Source of the DNA: RBG-16-66-20 sp036560705
GTDB taxonomy: Bacteria > Pseudomonadota > Gammaproteobacteria > Burkholderiales > SG8-39
Length of the DNA: 64,000 bases
NCBI GenBank assembly: GCA_036560705.1
Contig: DATBQR010000121.1
Coordinates: 76,579 to 140,578, forward strand
Reading direction: 5' to 3'
Shown here: positions 51,201 through 59,506 of the stretch, one piece after another
Position numbering within the stretch: the stretch's first letter is position 1
Layout of the letters: every line of letters starts with the position of its first letter
The notes under the pieces: generated by a model
What the model was told of the DNA's origin: nothing
Databases searched by the model: none
Seen by the model: only the letters and a program-made list of their open reading frames with translations
Translations under genes and position numbers: made by a program

Positions 51201-52947
51201 CATCTATACCTTCGATGCGACCAATTCGACCACCCACCTCAAGACGTTCGCGTACGGGAACTTGAACTCGACCGAGCAGGGCTACTTCAATGCGGCGAAC
51301 ATCGCCTCGCTGTCGCAGTTCTGCCCGGGCGGCACGGCGCCTTGCCTGGATACGCCGGCGCGGATCGCGGCCGCGGCCGGGGCCCCTCTGGTGAGTTTCC
51401 TCGCCGGCGACCGCAGCAACGAAGGCGCGCTGGCGTCCAACACGCTGTACTACCGGCAACGGCTGCACGTTCTCGGCGACATCGTGGATGCCGAGGCGGT
51501 CTATGTGAAGGCGCCGCTGCTCAATTTCTCCGATGCGGGGTTCAGCAGTTTCGCCAGCACCGGCGCCACCCGCCAGGGCATGGTCTACGTTGCCGCCAAC
51601 GACGGCATGCTGCATGCCTTCAACGCGAACAACGGGGCGGAGGTCTGGGCCTATGTGCCGACCCTGCTGTTTCCGAACCTGTACAAGCTGGCGGACAAGG
51701 CGTACGCCAGCAGCCACCAGTATTTCGCCGACGGCACGCCGATCGTGGGGGACGTCTACTTCGGCTCCGCCTGGCACACCGTTCTCGTCGCCGGATTGAG
51801 CGGCGGCGGCAAGGGCTATTACGCGCTGGATATCACCGATCCCGCCCACCCCAAGGCGCTGTGGGAATTCACCGACACCAACATGGGGTTCACCTACGGC
51901 AATCCGGTGATCTCGAAGCTGAAGGACGGCACCGCCACCAACGGCAGCGGGACCTGGGTGGTGTTCCTCACCTCGGGCTACAACAACACCGCTGCCGGAC
52001 AGGACGGCGACGGGCACCTGTACGTCGTCAACGTGGCCACCGGCGTCAAGATGCTGGACATCGCCACCGGCGTGGGCAGCACCGGCACGCCCAGCGGCCT
52101 GGCGCGCATCAATGCCTGGGTAGACAACACCTCGGTCGACAACACGACGCTGCGCGTCTACGGGGGCGATCTGCTCGGCAACCTGTGGCGCTTCGACGTC
52201 AACAATCTCTACGGCACCGCCGGGGTCGATGCGCAGAAGCTGGTCACGGTGTATGCCAATAGCGCCGGCACGACGGTGCAGCCGATTACCGTCAAGCCCG
52301 AGCTGGGGCTGGTCAACAACGTGGCGATCGTCTATTTCGGCACCGGCCGCTTCCTCGGCCTGACCGACCTTAACGACACCACCCAGCAGTCGTTCTACGC
52401 GGTGCAGGACAAGCTGGATGCGACGACGCTCCCCACGCCCCGGGCCACCGGATCGAAATTCGTGCAGCAGACGCTGACCACGACGACCTGTCCGGCCAAC
52501 TCCCCGGCCACCATCTGCGGCGCCGGACAGATCGTGCGCACCAGCACGAGCACGCCGGTCACCTTCCCGACCAACAACGGCTGGTTCATGGATCTGCCCG
52601 ACAGCGGCGAGCGCGACAACACCGATCCCACGCTGGCGCTGGGGACGATCGGTTTCACCACCAACGTACCCTCGACGAACGCCTGCACGGCCGGCGGCAC
52701 CAGCTTCCGCTACCTGCTGGACTACGCCACCGGCGCCCCGGTGTCGACGTCGACCACCCACGTGTCGGGCGTCCAGCTCGGCAGCGCGCTTGCCACGCGC
52801 GCGGTCTTCGTCCGGTTGCCGAACAACACCGTCGTCCAGCTCACCCGGATGTCCGACGGCACCACGCTGACCACCAACGTGCCGATCGGCGGCGCCGCGT
52901 CCACCGTCCGGCGGGTTTCGTGGCGGGAACTGATCACCGATCAGTAA
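48280..52947 (+). CDS. pilY1: PilY1-type pilus tip adhesin with Ser/Thr-rich insert
   Basis: A 1555-residue exported protein. After a signal peptide ending AYA comes a von Willebrand-like region whose MIDAS start is FDDSGSM (D51/D52, S53, S55). Residues about 615-747 are a low-complexity Thr/Ser-rich stretch with Pro and Gly. The C-terminal half holds the PilY1 beta-propeller (GMVYVAANDGMLHAFNA, VWAYVPTLLFPNL), with a candidate calcium loop QDGDGHLYVV at about 1241-1250. PilY1 caps the pilus and controls retraction and adhesion. It is the last gene of the pilus operon, with GAGGAG upstream. Confidence 0.92.
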   Translation: MIRKFRRYISGALVFLMVHANAYAAITDLASSPLVTSPSSSILPNLLFAFDDSGSMAWFHMPDDSSDAGSSVVWKYGWFGGRSPQCNGMYYNPNIVYSPPVDATGASFANSSYTAAWENGYNQSGTTTNLSTSFSGIPSADSALTSDATAYAGYYYKYNGAQTSAQKNYNSTTSTFATECGASRSNSSEPSIPTGTLAAGGTGALWTRVNVSSNSTIASYSRSPTTNSPCTVTATTAAGGTAGMTVGMAITIVGLNNSTLNGSRTVVSVTPASNQFTYALTSNCGSTAASGGGNVLFNVVPGTQTDERTNFANWYSYYRTRILMMKTAMGLAVKPITNQYRVGFLSMNQQSESLNVAAFDTTQKTAFYTLLYGKTVGSGTPLRTLLSQAGQYYAHKATISGFTATDPVQYSCQQNFTILSTDGFWNAGNGFKLDGSTMDNQDGLEARPFNDGSNNVVTAQTPTVTTAHKKAVQNQTVKTTWTRSTTAVSATQNCTVQAASSGRASPTGTCLQDDGSNSVGSVRSWCIGTASAPGNSNDCITGIGSNPKLTVCRGISNATNVPDSPDNSGCAYDGGGQAWCIFNTTSTSNSCTPVYSGSPLRYCKAQIAAVSGYTVTVTPQTYLQTQTSTTTTFQDVASTSISTVTTTNGVSAPPVVTSGGSVTTPTSSSTTPLTDNGAPTGGSTFVNGTGATTSCLASPPAAGSTTATAGSPTTTVTSGPTTTTLSTDTPVVGATTTTAASPTGGSSNTLSDVAEYYYITDLRDSSLGNCTGAAIPPATTGIDVCTNNVPVSGQDTASTQHMTTFTLALGARGNMLYSPTYLTDKTGDFFDVKQGTTANSAGGICSWQTSGACNWPAPGQISGGDGLLANIDDTWHAAVNGRGQYFSATDPATLTLGLSTALAGVKTRTGSSAAATTSNPNVTSGDNFVFSSTFTTTEWDGEMVRQQLDLTTGAVSSAIDWHSQAQLDINTGRVIYTFDATNSTTHLKTFAYGNLNSTEQGYFNAANIASLSQFCPGGTAPCLDTPARIAAAAGAPLVSFLAGDRSNEGALASNTLYYRQRLHVLGDIVDAEAVYVKAPLLNFSDAGFSSFASTGATRQGMVYVAANDGMLHAFNANNGAEVWAYVPTLLFPNLYKLADKAYASSHQYFADGTPIVGDVYFGSAWHTVLVAGLSGGGKGYYALDITDPAHPKALWEFTDTNMGFTYGNPVISKLKDGTATNGSGTWVVFLTSGYNNTAAGQDGDGHLYVVNVATGVKMLDIATGVGSTGTPSGLARINAWVDNTSVDNTTLRVYGGDLLGNLWRFDVNNLYGTAGVDAQKLVTVYANSAGTTVQPITVKPELGLVNNVAIVYFGTGRFLGLTDLNDTTQQSFYAVQDKLDATTLPTPRATGSKFVQQTLTTTTCPANSPATICGAGQIVRTSTSTPVTFPTNNGWFMDLPDSGERDNTDPTLALGTIGFTTNVPSTNACTAGGTSFRYLLDYATGAPVSTSTTHVSGVQLGSALATRAVFVRLPNNTVVQLTRMSDGTTLTTNVPIGGAASTVRRVSWRELITDQ

Positions 52948-52998
52948 CCGGGACCGCCTGCGCCGTGCGCGGCGCGGACGGGCCGCACGTCGGCCGCA

Positions 52999-53007
52999 TG
53001 TTAGGAT
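52999..53007 (+). promoter_or_regulatory. Extended -10 for tRNA-Thr
   Basis: TGTTAGGAT fits TGn plus TAGGAT. The transcript would start near 53014, 12 nt before the tRNA. No clear -35. Confidence 0.35.
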
Positions 53008-53025
53008 CGCGCCTGCGGCCCGGAT

Positions 53026-53101
<76 letters not shown>

Positions 53102-53116
53102 GATGCGGAGGTTGAA

Positions 53117-53599
53117 ATGAAGAAACCCTGGATATTCCTGCTGGCGCTGGCTTTCGCCGGCGCCGCGCAGGCGCAGCTCTACAAGTGGGTCGACAAGGAC
53201 GGCAAGACGCGCTACGGCGACACGCCGCCGCCCGGCGTCAAGGCGAGCGTCATGGGCGCGCCGGCATCGGGGTCCGCCTCGGCTCCGGCGGCTTCTTCCG
53301 ATCCCGCGTCCAAGGACGCCAAGAAGGGTCCGCTCACGCCCGCGGAGCAGGCGCAGGAATTCCGCAAGCGCCAGGACGACGCCAAGAAGGAGGCCGAGAA
53401 GGAGGCGCAGGAGCGCAAGGACAAGGCGGCGAAGGCCGAGGACTGCGTCCGCAACAAGGAATACCTGATGTCGCTGCAGTCGGGGCAGCGCATCGCCCGC
53501 ACCAACCCGTCGACCGGCGAACGGTACTACATGGACGACAGCCAGCGGGCGCAGGAGGTTGCCAGCGCGCAGCAGGCGATGAAGAACTGCCCGCAGTAG
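53117..53599 (+). CDS. DUF4124-domain exported protein
   Basis: A 160-residue exported protein with signal peptide ending AQAQ. Then comes the DUF4124 motif LYKWVDKDGKTRYGDTPPPG, an Ala/Ser-rich spacer, and a highly charged Lys/Glu/Ala helix (about residues 75-115) likely to form a coiled coil. Two cysteines (EDCVRN and NCPQ) lie in the C-terminal part. The function of these proteins, common in betaproteobacteria, is unknown. GGAGG precedes the ATG. It lies 15 bp after the tRNA. Confidence 0.85.
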   Translation: MKKPWIFLLALAFAGAAQAQLYKWVDKDGKTRYGDTPPPGVKASVMGAPASGSASAPAASSDPASKDAKKGPLTPAEQAQEFRKRQDDAKKEAEKEAQERKDKAAKAEDCVRNKEYLMSLQSGQRIARTNPSTGERYYMDDSQRAQEVASAQQAMKNCPQ

Positions 53600-53610
53600 C
53601 GCCCGGAATA

Positions 53611-53991
53611 ATGGCGGCGAAAATCCTGGTCGTGGACGACGACGAAAGCCTGCGCGAACTGCTGCGCATGCACCTCGCCTCGGCGGGCTACGACGTCAGC
53701 ACCGCCGCCGATGCGATCAACGCCGGCTACCAGGTACTGAAGAACCCGCCCGACCTGATCCTCTCGGACGTCAACATGCCGCACATGGACGGCTTCGAAT
53801 TCGTCGCGGCGCTGAAATCGGACAAAACGCTGCCCTACATCCCGGTGATCTTTCTCACCTCCGTGGAGGACGGCGATCACCGCGGCAAGGAACTGGGCGC
53901 GGTCGGCTACCTGACCAAGCCGGTGCGCGCCGACCGGCTGCTCGAACTGGTCGCGCAGCACGTCGCCGGCGGCGCCATTCCGATCGGCTAG
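53611..53991 (+). CDS. Stand-alone response-regulator receiver (CheY-like)
   Basis: A 126-residue single receiver domain. The acidic pocket is VVDDDES, the phosphoacceptor is the Asp of LILSDVNMPHMDG (near residue 53), followed by the Thr/Ser switch in FLTSVED and the conserved Lys in YLTKPVRADRL. There is no output domain and no histidine kinase nearby, so partner and role are unknown; with a pilus operon upstream, a motility link is tempting but unproven. It shares its CTAG stop with the convergent SPOR gene. Confidence 0.9.
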   Translation: MAAKILVVDDDESLRELLRMHLASAGYDVSTAADAINAGYQVLKNPPDLILSDVNMPHMDGFEFVAALKSDKTLPYIPVIFLTSVEDGDHRGKELGAVGYLTKPVRADRLLELVAQHVAGGAIPIG

Positions 53992-54656
53992 GGGCAGTTC
54001 CGCACCTCGGTGCCGGGAAAGCCCTGCGCGGTTTCGCGCAGCTTCGCCTGCAGCGGGGCGTCCGCGCCGCGCGCCTGGAACCAGATCTTCGCCACCTGCG
54101 TATCGCGTTCGCCCGTCTGCGCGCTGCGCACGCCCTTGGCGCGCAGCGCGTCGAGGCGGCTTTTGGCGGCGTCCTCGCTGCTGAATATCCCCAGCGACAC
54201 CGCCCAGCGCATCTTCCCCTCGTCCTGGATGATGAAATAGTCGTCGATGCCGAGCGCCTTCAGCTCGGCGGTTTTCTTCAGGGCGGCCGGGCGGTTGGCC
54301 TGCGGCGGGATGAAGACCCACCAGCCGGCGGTTTCCTCGCTGCGCCGCTGCGACAGGCGCGCGCCCAGCGCGAGCGGCGCGAGCGCCTGCTCTGCCTTCG
54401 GCGCTTCGGCGATCGCGAAGCCGCCCCACTCGACGCAGGCAGCCTGCGCCGCCGCCGGCTCGACCGGAGCCGGGGGTTTCGGCTTGAGCACCGGCAGCCC
54501 GGCGAGTTCGGCCCCGGCGAGAATGTGGATGCTGTCGGGCTTGATCTGCCGGCGCAGCGGTTCGCTGTCCGACGCGCTGTCGGAGGGCGCGTAATACCGC
54601 ACCCAGGCGAAGAACGCGAGGTTGAGGGCGACCAGCAGCAGGAAAAGCGCTCTCAT
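53988..54656 (-). CDS. SPOR-domain protein with N-terminal anchor
   Basis: A 222-residue protein with one N-terminal hydrophobic segment (LFLLLVALNLAFFAWVRYYA) and a periplasmic part. The C-terminal region (about 140-190) has the SPOR-like pattern WAVSLGIFSSEDAAKSRLDALRAKG. SPOR domains bind denuded glycan strands at the division septum. It follows coaX by 4 bp in birA-coaX-SPOR, an order frequent in Burkholderiales. Its specific role is not known. Confidence 0.82.
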   Translation of the reverse strand: MRALFLLLVALNLAFFAWVRYYAPSDSASDSEPLRRQIKPDSIHILAGAELAGLPVLKPKPPAPVEPAAAQAACVEWGGFAIAEAPKAEQALAPLALGARLSQRRSEETAGWWVFIPPQANRPAALKKTAELKALGIDDYFIIQDEGKMRWAVSLGIFSSEDAAKSRLDALRAKGVRSAQTGERDTQVAKIWFQARGADAPLQAKLRETAQGFPGTEVRNCP

Positions 54657-54660
54657 CGGT

Positions 54661-55422
54661 TCAGGCCGCGCACGCGCCGGCGGGGTATTCGATGCCGATG
54701 CGCGCCAGGCCCTCGAGTACCAGGTTCTCGACGTAGCGGCAGGGCAGCTCGAGGCGCTCGATGAGCGCCCGGCCGCCGCCGCCGGAGACCAGGCAGGCGA
54801 GTTCGCCGCCCATGGCGCGGTGCATGCGCTCCACCGCGCCCGCCTGGGCGTGGCGGCAGCCGCTCTCGATCGCGTCGATGGTGTTGCGCGGCGTCTTGAC
54901 GAAGCGTCCCTCCTGCAGCGGCAGGCGGCCGGTGTGCTCGTGCAGCACGAAGCGCATCAGGTCGATGCCGGGCAGGATCAGGCCGCCGAGGAACTCGCCC
55001 GCCGGCGAGAGGGCATCCACCGTGGTCGCGGTGCCGGCGTTCACCACCAGGCAGGCGCGGCCCGGTTCCAGGGCGCGCGCCGCGATGAGCGCCGCCCAGC
55101 GGTCCGGGCCGAGCTGCCCGGGCTTCTCGTAGCCGTTGCGCACGCCGCAGGATTGCGCCTCGCCCTTCAGCCAGAGGGGTTCGGCTTCGAAGATGCTGGT
55201 CCAGTTCACCAGCAGCTGGTGCGCGCCTTCGCCGGCGACGTTCGAGATGACGATGCGCGCCGGGTTGTCGTGCGTGGCGGAGAAGGGATTGACGTGGTCG
55301 CTGGAGGCGGCGAATTCGATCAGCGACACGCTGGCGATGCCCGACCAGCCGCCGGCGCCGGGCGCGCCTTCGTACCAGCCCCATTTCACGCGCGAATTGC
55401 CGGCGTCGATGGCGAGGATCAT
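54661..55422 (-). CDS. coaX: Type III pantothenate kinase
   Basis: Phosphorylates pantothenate, the first step of coenzyme A synthesis, with the CoaX (type III) fold that is insensitive to CoA feedback. The 253-residue protein has the ATP motif DAGNSRVKWGWYE, GPDRWAALIAAR and VNAGTATTVDALS. It overlaps birA by 4 nt. No coaA-type kinase is visible here. Confidence 0.94.
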   Translation of the reverse strand: MILAIDAGNSRVKWGWYEGAPGAGGWSGIASVSLIEFAASSDHVNPFSATHDNPARIVISNVAGEGAHQLLVNWTSIFEAEPLWLKGEAQSCGVRNGYEKPGQLGPDRWAALIAARALEPGRACLVVNAGTATTVDALSPAGEFLGGLILPGIDLMRFVLHEHTGRLPLQEGRFVKTPRNTIDAIESGCRHAQAGAVERMHRAMGGELACLVSGGGGRALIERLELPCRYVENLVLEGLARIGIEYPAGACAA

Positions 55423-56063
55423 GCCGCGCGCTTCCTCGCGTGGTCCAGGGCAGGCTCCCGTGCAGGTTCATATACGCGCTCCCAGGCATCGAGAGCGCCC
55501 AGCACTTCGCGCGCCACCGCACCGATCACTGCGTTACGCGAGATCCGGCGCGACAGTACTTCGTCGAGCGCGGCGACGCCCCGGGCCAGGCGTGCGCCCA
55601 GCCGCGGCTGCGCCCGGCAATTGATGCCGATGCCGACGATCACCGTGCTGCCGTCCGCAGCAGGGCCCGCGTCGGAACGCAGCTGCGTCCGCGTTTCGAT
55701 CAGGATGCCGCCGAGCTTGCGGCGGCTGACCATCAGGTCGTTGGGCCACTTCACCACGACGCCCCGCGCGCCCAGCCTGCGCAGCGCGCGCGCCGCGGAG
55801 ATGCCCACCGCAACCGAGAGCCCGGGCAGCCGGCGCTGCTCGCAGCGCAGGTGCCGCCGGATGGAAAAGGTCGCGCCCGCGCCGGGCGCCGAACGCCACT
55901 TGCGGCCGCGCCGGCCGCGGCCGGCCGACTGCGCTTCGGCCGCCAGCAGCACCGGTTGCTCCGATTTTTCGGACAGCAGGACGGCATTCGTGGAAGTGCA
56001 GCGTTCCACCACCCGTATCTCCAGCCCCGGGGCGTGAATCTTCGATCGGTCCAGGCGATCCAT
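55419..56063 (-). CDS. birA: Biotin-[acetyl-CoA-carboxylase] ligase, monofunctional
   Basis: Attaches biotin to the biotin carboxyl carrier protein. The 214-residue protein starts directly in the catalytic domain (CTSTNAVLL), with the biotinyl-AMP loop GRGRRGRKW, KWPNDLMV and GILIET. There is no N-terminal helix-turn-helix, so it should not be a transcriptional repressor like E. coli BirA. ATG 56063 is preferred to a TTG at 56096. It follows the ABC ATPase gene by 10 nt and may be on its transcript, though TAAAAT at 56071-56076 lies 7 nt upstream. Confidence 0.93.
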   Translation of the reverse strand: MDRLDRSKIHAPGLEIRVVERCTSTNAVLLSEKSEQPVLLAAEAQSAGRGRRGRKWRSAPGAGATFSIRRHLRCEQRRLPGLSVAVGISAARALRRLGARGVVVKWPNDLMVSRRKLGGILIETRTQLRSDAGPAADGSTVIVGIGINCRAQPRLGARLARGVAALDEVLSRRISRNAVIGAVAREVLGALDAWERVYEPAREPALDHARKRAA

Positions 56064-56073
56064 GGCGTGGATT

Positions 56074-57684
56074 TTACGTTGTTGTGCCGAACGCAAAGTT
56101 TCGCCCCGGCGCGGCGTCGAACAGGGCCCGGGTGTACGGGTGCCTCGGCCGCAGGAAGACTTCCTCCGCCGTGCCGTATTCCACCACGCGGCCCTTCGAC
56201 ATTACCGCCACCCGGTCGCAGACCTGCGCCGCGACGCGCAGGTCGTGGGTGATGAACAGCATCGCCAGGTCGAGCCGGGCGCGGATTTCCTCCAGCAGCT
56301 GCAGCACCTGCGCCTGCACCGACACGTCCAGCGCCGACACCGCCTCGTCGGCGATCAGCAGCTCCGGCCGCATCGCCAGCGCCCGCGCGATGCAGATCCT
56401 CTGGCGCTGGCCGCCGGAGAACTGGTGCGGGTAGCGCGACAGCGCCGCGGCGTCCATGCGCACCAGGTCCATCAGCGAGCGCGCGCGTTCGAGCGCTTCG
56501 GCCCGGCCGACGCCGTAGTTGAGCGGTCCCTCGATGATCGCCTCGCCCACCGTGCGCCGCGGATTGAGCGAGCGGTAGGGGTCCTGGAACACGATCTGCA
56601 CCTTGCGCCGCAACGGCCGCAGCGCGGCCGCGCCCATGGCGGCGATTTCCGTGCCGCCGATGCGGATCTCACCCGAGCTTGGATCGATCAGCCGCACGAT
56701 GCAGCGCGCGACGGTGGATTTACCCGAGCCCGATTCGCCGACGATGCCGAGCGTCTGGCCGCGGCGCACTTCCAGCGTCACGTCCTCGGCCGCGCGCACC
56801 TCGCGGGCGGGCGCGAACCAGCTGCGGGCGCTGTAGGTTTTCGACAGGCCTCTTGTTTCGAGGACCACGGGAGCGGCGGGATCGGCGGCGCGCCGGCGCG
56901 GTTTCAGCGTGGGTACCGAGCCGATCAGCATTTTCGTGTACTCGTGCCGCGGGTGCTGCAGCACCTCGTCGCGCGCGCCGAGTTCGACCAGCTCGCCCAG
57001 GCGCAGCACCGCCACGCGTTGCGCGATTTCCGCCACCACGCCGAAGTCGTGGGTGATGAAAAGAACGCCCGTCCCATGTTTTTTTTGCAATTGGATGATT
57101 AAACCCAGAATCTGGGCTTGCGTCGTCACATCCAGCGCCGTCGTCGGCTCGTCCGCGATCAGCAGCGCGGGTTCGAGCACCAGCGCCATGGCGATCATGA
57201 TGCGCTGGCGCTGGCCGCCCGAGAGCTGGTGCGAATAGGAAGCGGCGATGCGTTCCGGTTCCGGCAACGCGACTTCGCGGATGATGTCGAGGATTTTCCG
57301 TTTTCTTTCTTCGGGGGATTTTTTTGTGTGAAAGCGCAACACTTCGTCGATCTGCTCGCCGCAGCGCATGACCGGATTGAGCGCCGTCATCGGCTCCTGG
57401 AAGATCATCGCCATGCGCGTGGCGCGGCGGTGGCGCAGGTCCGCCTCGGCCATGCCGGCGAGCTCCTCGCCTTCGAGCCGGATCGACCCGGCGGCCAGGG
57501 GCAGCGCCTTCGGCAGCAATCCCATTACGCTCTGGCCGATCACCGATTTGCCCGAGCCCGACTCGCCCACCAGGCAGACGATTTCGCCGTGCGCGACGCT
57601 GAAAGATACTTTGGAGATGGCCTCGGTGCGGTCGCCTCCGGGGGGAAGTTTTATTGTCAATTCGTTAACTTCAAGAACACTCAT
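56074..57684 (-). CDS. Dipeptide/oligopeptide ABC transporter, fused two-domain ATPase (DppD-DppF type)
   Basis: A 536-residue protein with two complete ABC ATPase units, equivalent to DppD and DppF fused. Unit 1 has the P-loop GESGSGKS at 40-47, LSGGQRQR and LLIADEPTTALD. Unit 2 has GESGSGKST, FSGGQRQR and LLIADEAVSALD; the Glu after the Walker B Asp is kept, but Pro is replaced by Ala in the second. Each ends with the oligopeptide-type C-terminal pattern (HPRHEYTKMLI, RHPYTRALF). It overlaps dppC as ATGA and energises the permease pair upstream. Confidence 0.92.
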   Translation of the reverse strand: MSVLEVNELTIKLPPGGDRTEAISKVSFSVAHGEIVCLVGESGSGKSVIGQSVMGLLPKALPLAAGSIRLEGEELAGMAEADLRHRRATRMAMIFQEPMTALNPVMRCGEQIDEVLRFHTKKSPEERKRKILDIIREVALPEPERIAASYSHQLSGGQRQRIMIAMALVLEPALLIADEPTTALDVTTQAQILGLIIQLQKKHGTGVLFITHDFGVVAEIAQRVAVLRLGELVELGARDEVLQHPRHEYTKMLIGSVPTLKPRRRAADPAAPVVLETRGLSKTYSARSWFAPAREVRAAEDVTLEVRRGQTLGIVGESGSGKSTVARCIVRLIDPSSGEIRIGGTEIAAMGAAALRPLRRKVQIVFQDPYRSLNPRRTVGEAIIEGPLNYGVGRAEALERARSLMDLVRMDAAALSRYPHQFSGGQRQRICIARALAMRPELLIADEAVSALDVSVQAQVLQLLEEIRARLDLAMLFITHDLRVAAQVCDRVAVMSKGRVVEYGTAEEVFLRPRHPYTRALFDAAPGRNFAFGTTT

Positions 57685-58550
57685 ACGCGTTTCGCCATTT
57701 TCGGGTCGAGCGTATCGCGCAGGCCGTCGCCCAGGATGTTCACCGCGAGCACGGTGAGCGCGAGGAAGGCGCCGGGAATGAAAATGTTGTGCGGGTACTG
57801 GTTGAACTGCGGGCGGCCCTCGGCCATGATGTTGCCCCAGGTCGGGATGTCGGGCGGCAGTCCCACGCCGAGGAAGGAGAGGATCGCCTCGACCAGGATC
57901 GCGTTGGCGCAGATGTAGGTGCCCTGCACGATCAGCGGCGCGACGCAGTTCGGCAGGATGTGGCCGAACATGATCTTCCAGGCGGGCGTGCCGAGCGACA
58001 CCGCGGCCTCCACGTAGGGTTCCTCGCGGATCGACAGCACCATCGAGCGGACCAGGCGCGTGACGCGCGGAATCTCCGGGATCGCGATGGCGACGACGAT
58101 GGTGGCCAGGCTGCCGCGCCACAGCGCCACCAGCGCGATGGCGATGAGGATCGCCGGGATCGCCATGATGCCGTCCATGAAGCGCATCAGCACGCCGTCC
58201 AGCCAGCGCAGATACCCCGCGCTCAGTCCCAGCACGATGCCGAAGGCGAGGGCGAGCGAGGCTGCGAGCAGGCCCACCGCGAGCGACACGCGCGCGCCGT
58301 AGAGCACGCGGCTGTAGATGTCGCGCCCGAAGGAGTCCGAACCCATGACGAAGACGTGCTTGATGATCTCGCCGTCGAGCGTGGTGATGTCGCCCGCCTT
58401 GCCGGGCACCAGGTCGCGGCTGCCCGCGTCGAACAGGGTCGGGTCGACGGTGCCCAGCCAGGGCGCGGCGGCGGCCGCGAGAACCAGCAGCACCAGCACC
58501 GCGCCGCCGATGCGCACCGACCAGTTCTCCAGTATCCGCGTGGACGCCAT
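57681..58550 (-). CDS. dppC: Peptide ABC transporter permease, DppC type
   Basis: A 289-residue inner-membrane permease with an N-terminal helix, the OppC_N region, and five further helices in the BPD_transp_1 domain. GSDSFGRDIYSRVLYGARVSLAVG is the conserved family entry (part shown), and the EAA loop is EAAVSLGTPAWKIMFGHILP, which contacts the ATPase. It lies 1 nt after dppB and overlaps the ATPase gene. Confidence 0.93.
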   Translation of the reverse strand: MASTRILENWSVRIGGAVLVLLVLAAAAAPWLGTVDPTLFDAGSRDLVPGKAGDITTLDGEIIKHVFVMGSDSFGRDIYSRVLYGARVSLAVGLLAASLALAFGIVLGLSAGYLRWLDGVLMRFMDGIMAIPAILIAIALVALWRGSLATIVVAIAIPEIPRVTRLVRSMVLSIREEPYVEAAVSLGTPAWKIMFGHILPNCVAPLIVQGTYICANAILVEAILSFLGVGLPPDIPTWGNIMAEGRPQFNQYPHNIFIPGAFLALTVLAVNILGDGLRDTLDPKMAKRV

Positions 58551-58551
58551 G

Positions 58552-59493
58552 CTAGTAGCGGATCCTCGGGTCGAAGAACACGTACGAGAGGTCGACCAGC
58601 AGGTTGACCAGCACGTAGACGAAGGAGAAGAACAGGATCACGCCCTGGATGGTCGGGAAGTCGCGTGCGAGCACCGCGTCCACGGTCAGCCGGCCGAGGC
58701 CCGGAATGGCGTACACCGATTCGGTGACCACCACGCCGCCGACCAGCAGGGCGATGCCGGTGCCGATCACGGTGACGATCGGCACGGCGGCATTGGCGAG
58801 GGCGTGATGCACCAGGACCCGCAGACCGGGGAGGCCTTTGGCGCGCGCGGTGCGGATGTAGTCCTCGCCGAGCGCCTCCATGACGGCGGCGCGCGTGACG
58901 CGCGCGATCAGCGCGATGAAAATCACCGACAGGGTGAGGGCGGGCAGGATGAGGTGCTGCAGCCAGGGCCAGAGTCCTTCCCCTATGTGCCGGTAGCCCT
59001 GCACAGGCAGCCAGCCGAGCCTGAGCGACACGACGTAGACGAGGATGTAGGCGAGCACGAACACCGGCACCGAGAAGCCCATCACCGAGAAGCCCATCAG
59101 GCAGCGGTCGAACCAGCCGCCGAAGCGCCAGGCGGCGAGCGCGCCCAGCGGCACCGAGACCAGCACGGCGAAAACGATGGTCACCGCCGAAAGCGACAGG
59201 GTCGGCTCGAGCCGCTGCGCGATCAGCTCGGTCACCCGGATCTTGAAGTAGAACGATTCGCCGAGATCACCCTGCAGCAGGCGGCTGCCCCAAATGCCGA
59301 ACTGCGCGGCGATCGGCTTCTCCAGCCCGAGGCTGGCGCGGATCTGCGCGATCTGCTCGGCGCTGGCGGCGTCGCCCGCCATGATCGCCGCCGGGTCGCC
59401 CGGGGTCAGGCGCAGCAGCAGGAACACCAGCACCGCGACGATCAGCAGCACCGGTATGGTGGCGAGAACCCTCCGGGCAATGTACGGAAACAA
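58552..59493 (-). CDS. dppB: Peptide ABC transporter permease, DppB type
   Basis: A 313-residue permease with six hydrophobic segments. The N-terminus IARRVLATIPVLLIVAVLVF and LLRLTPGDPA is typical of DppB. The EAA-like loop is YIRTARAKGLPGLRVLVHHAL, and VVTESVYAIPGLGRL is also conserved. The start is TTG at 59493, after a 12 bp palindrome (CCGGCGCGCCGG, 59494-59505) that separates it from dppA. Confidence 0.93.
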   Translation of the reverse strand: MFPYIARRVLATIPVLLIVAVLVFLLLRLTPGDPAAIMAGDAASAEQIAQIRASLGLEKPIAAQFGIWGSRLLQGDLGESFYFKIRVTELIAQRLEPTLSLSAVTIVFAVLVSVPLGALAAWRFGGWFDRCLMGFSVMGFSVPVFVLAYILVYVVSLRLGWLPVQGYRHIGEGLWPWLQHLILPALTLSVIFIALIARVTRAAVMEALGEDYIRTARAKGLPGLRVLVHHALANAAVPIVTVIGTGIALLVGGVVVTESVYAIPGLGRLTVDAVLARDFPTIQGVILFFSFVYVLVNLLVDLSYVFFDPRIRY

Positions 59494-59506
59494 CCGGCGC
59501 GCCGGC

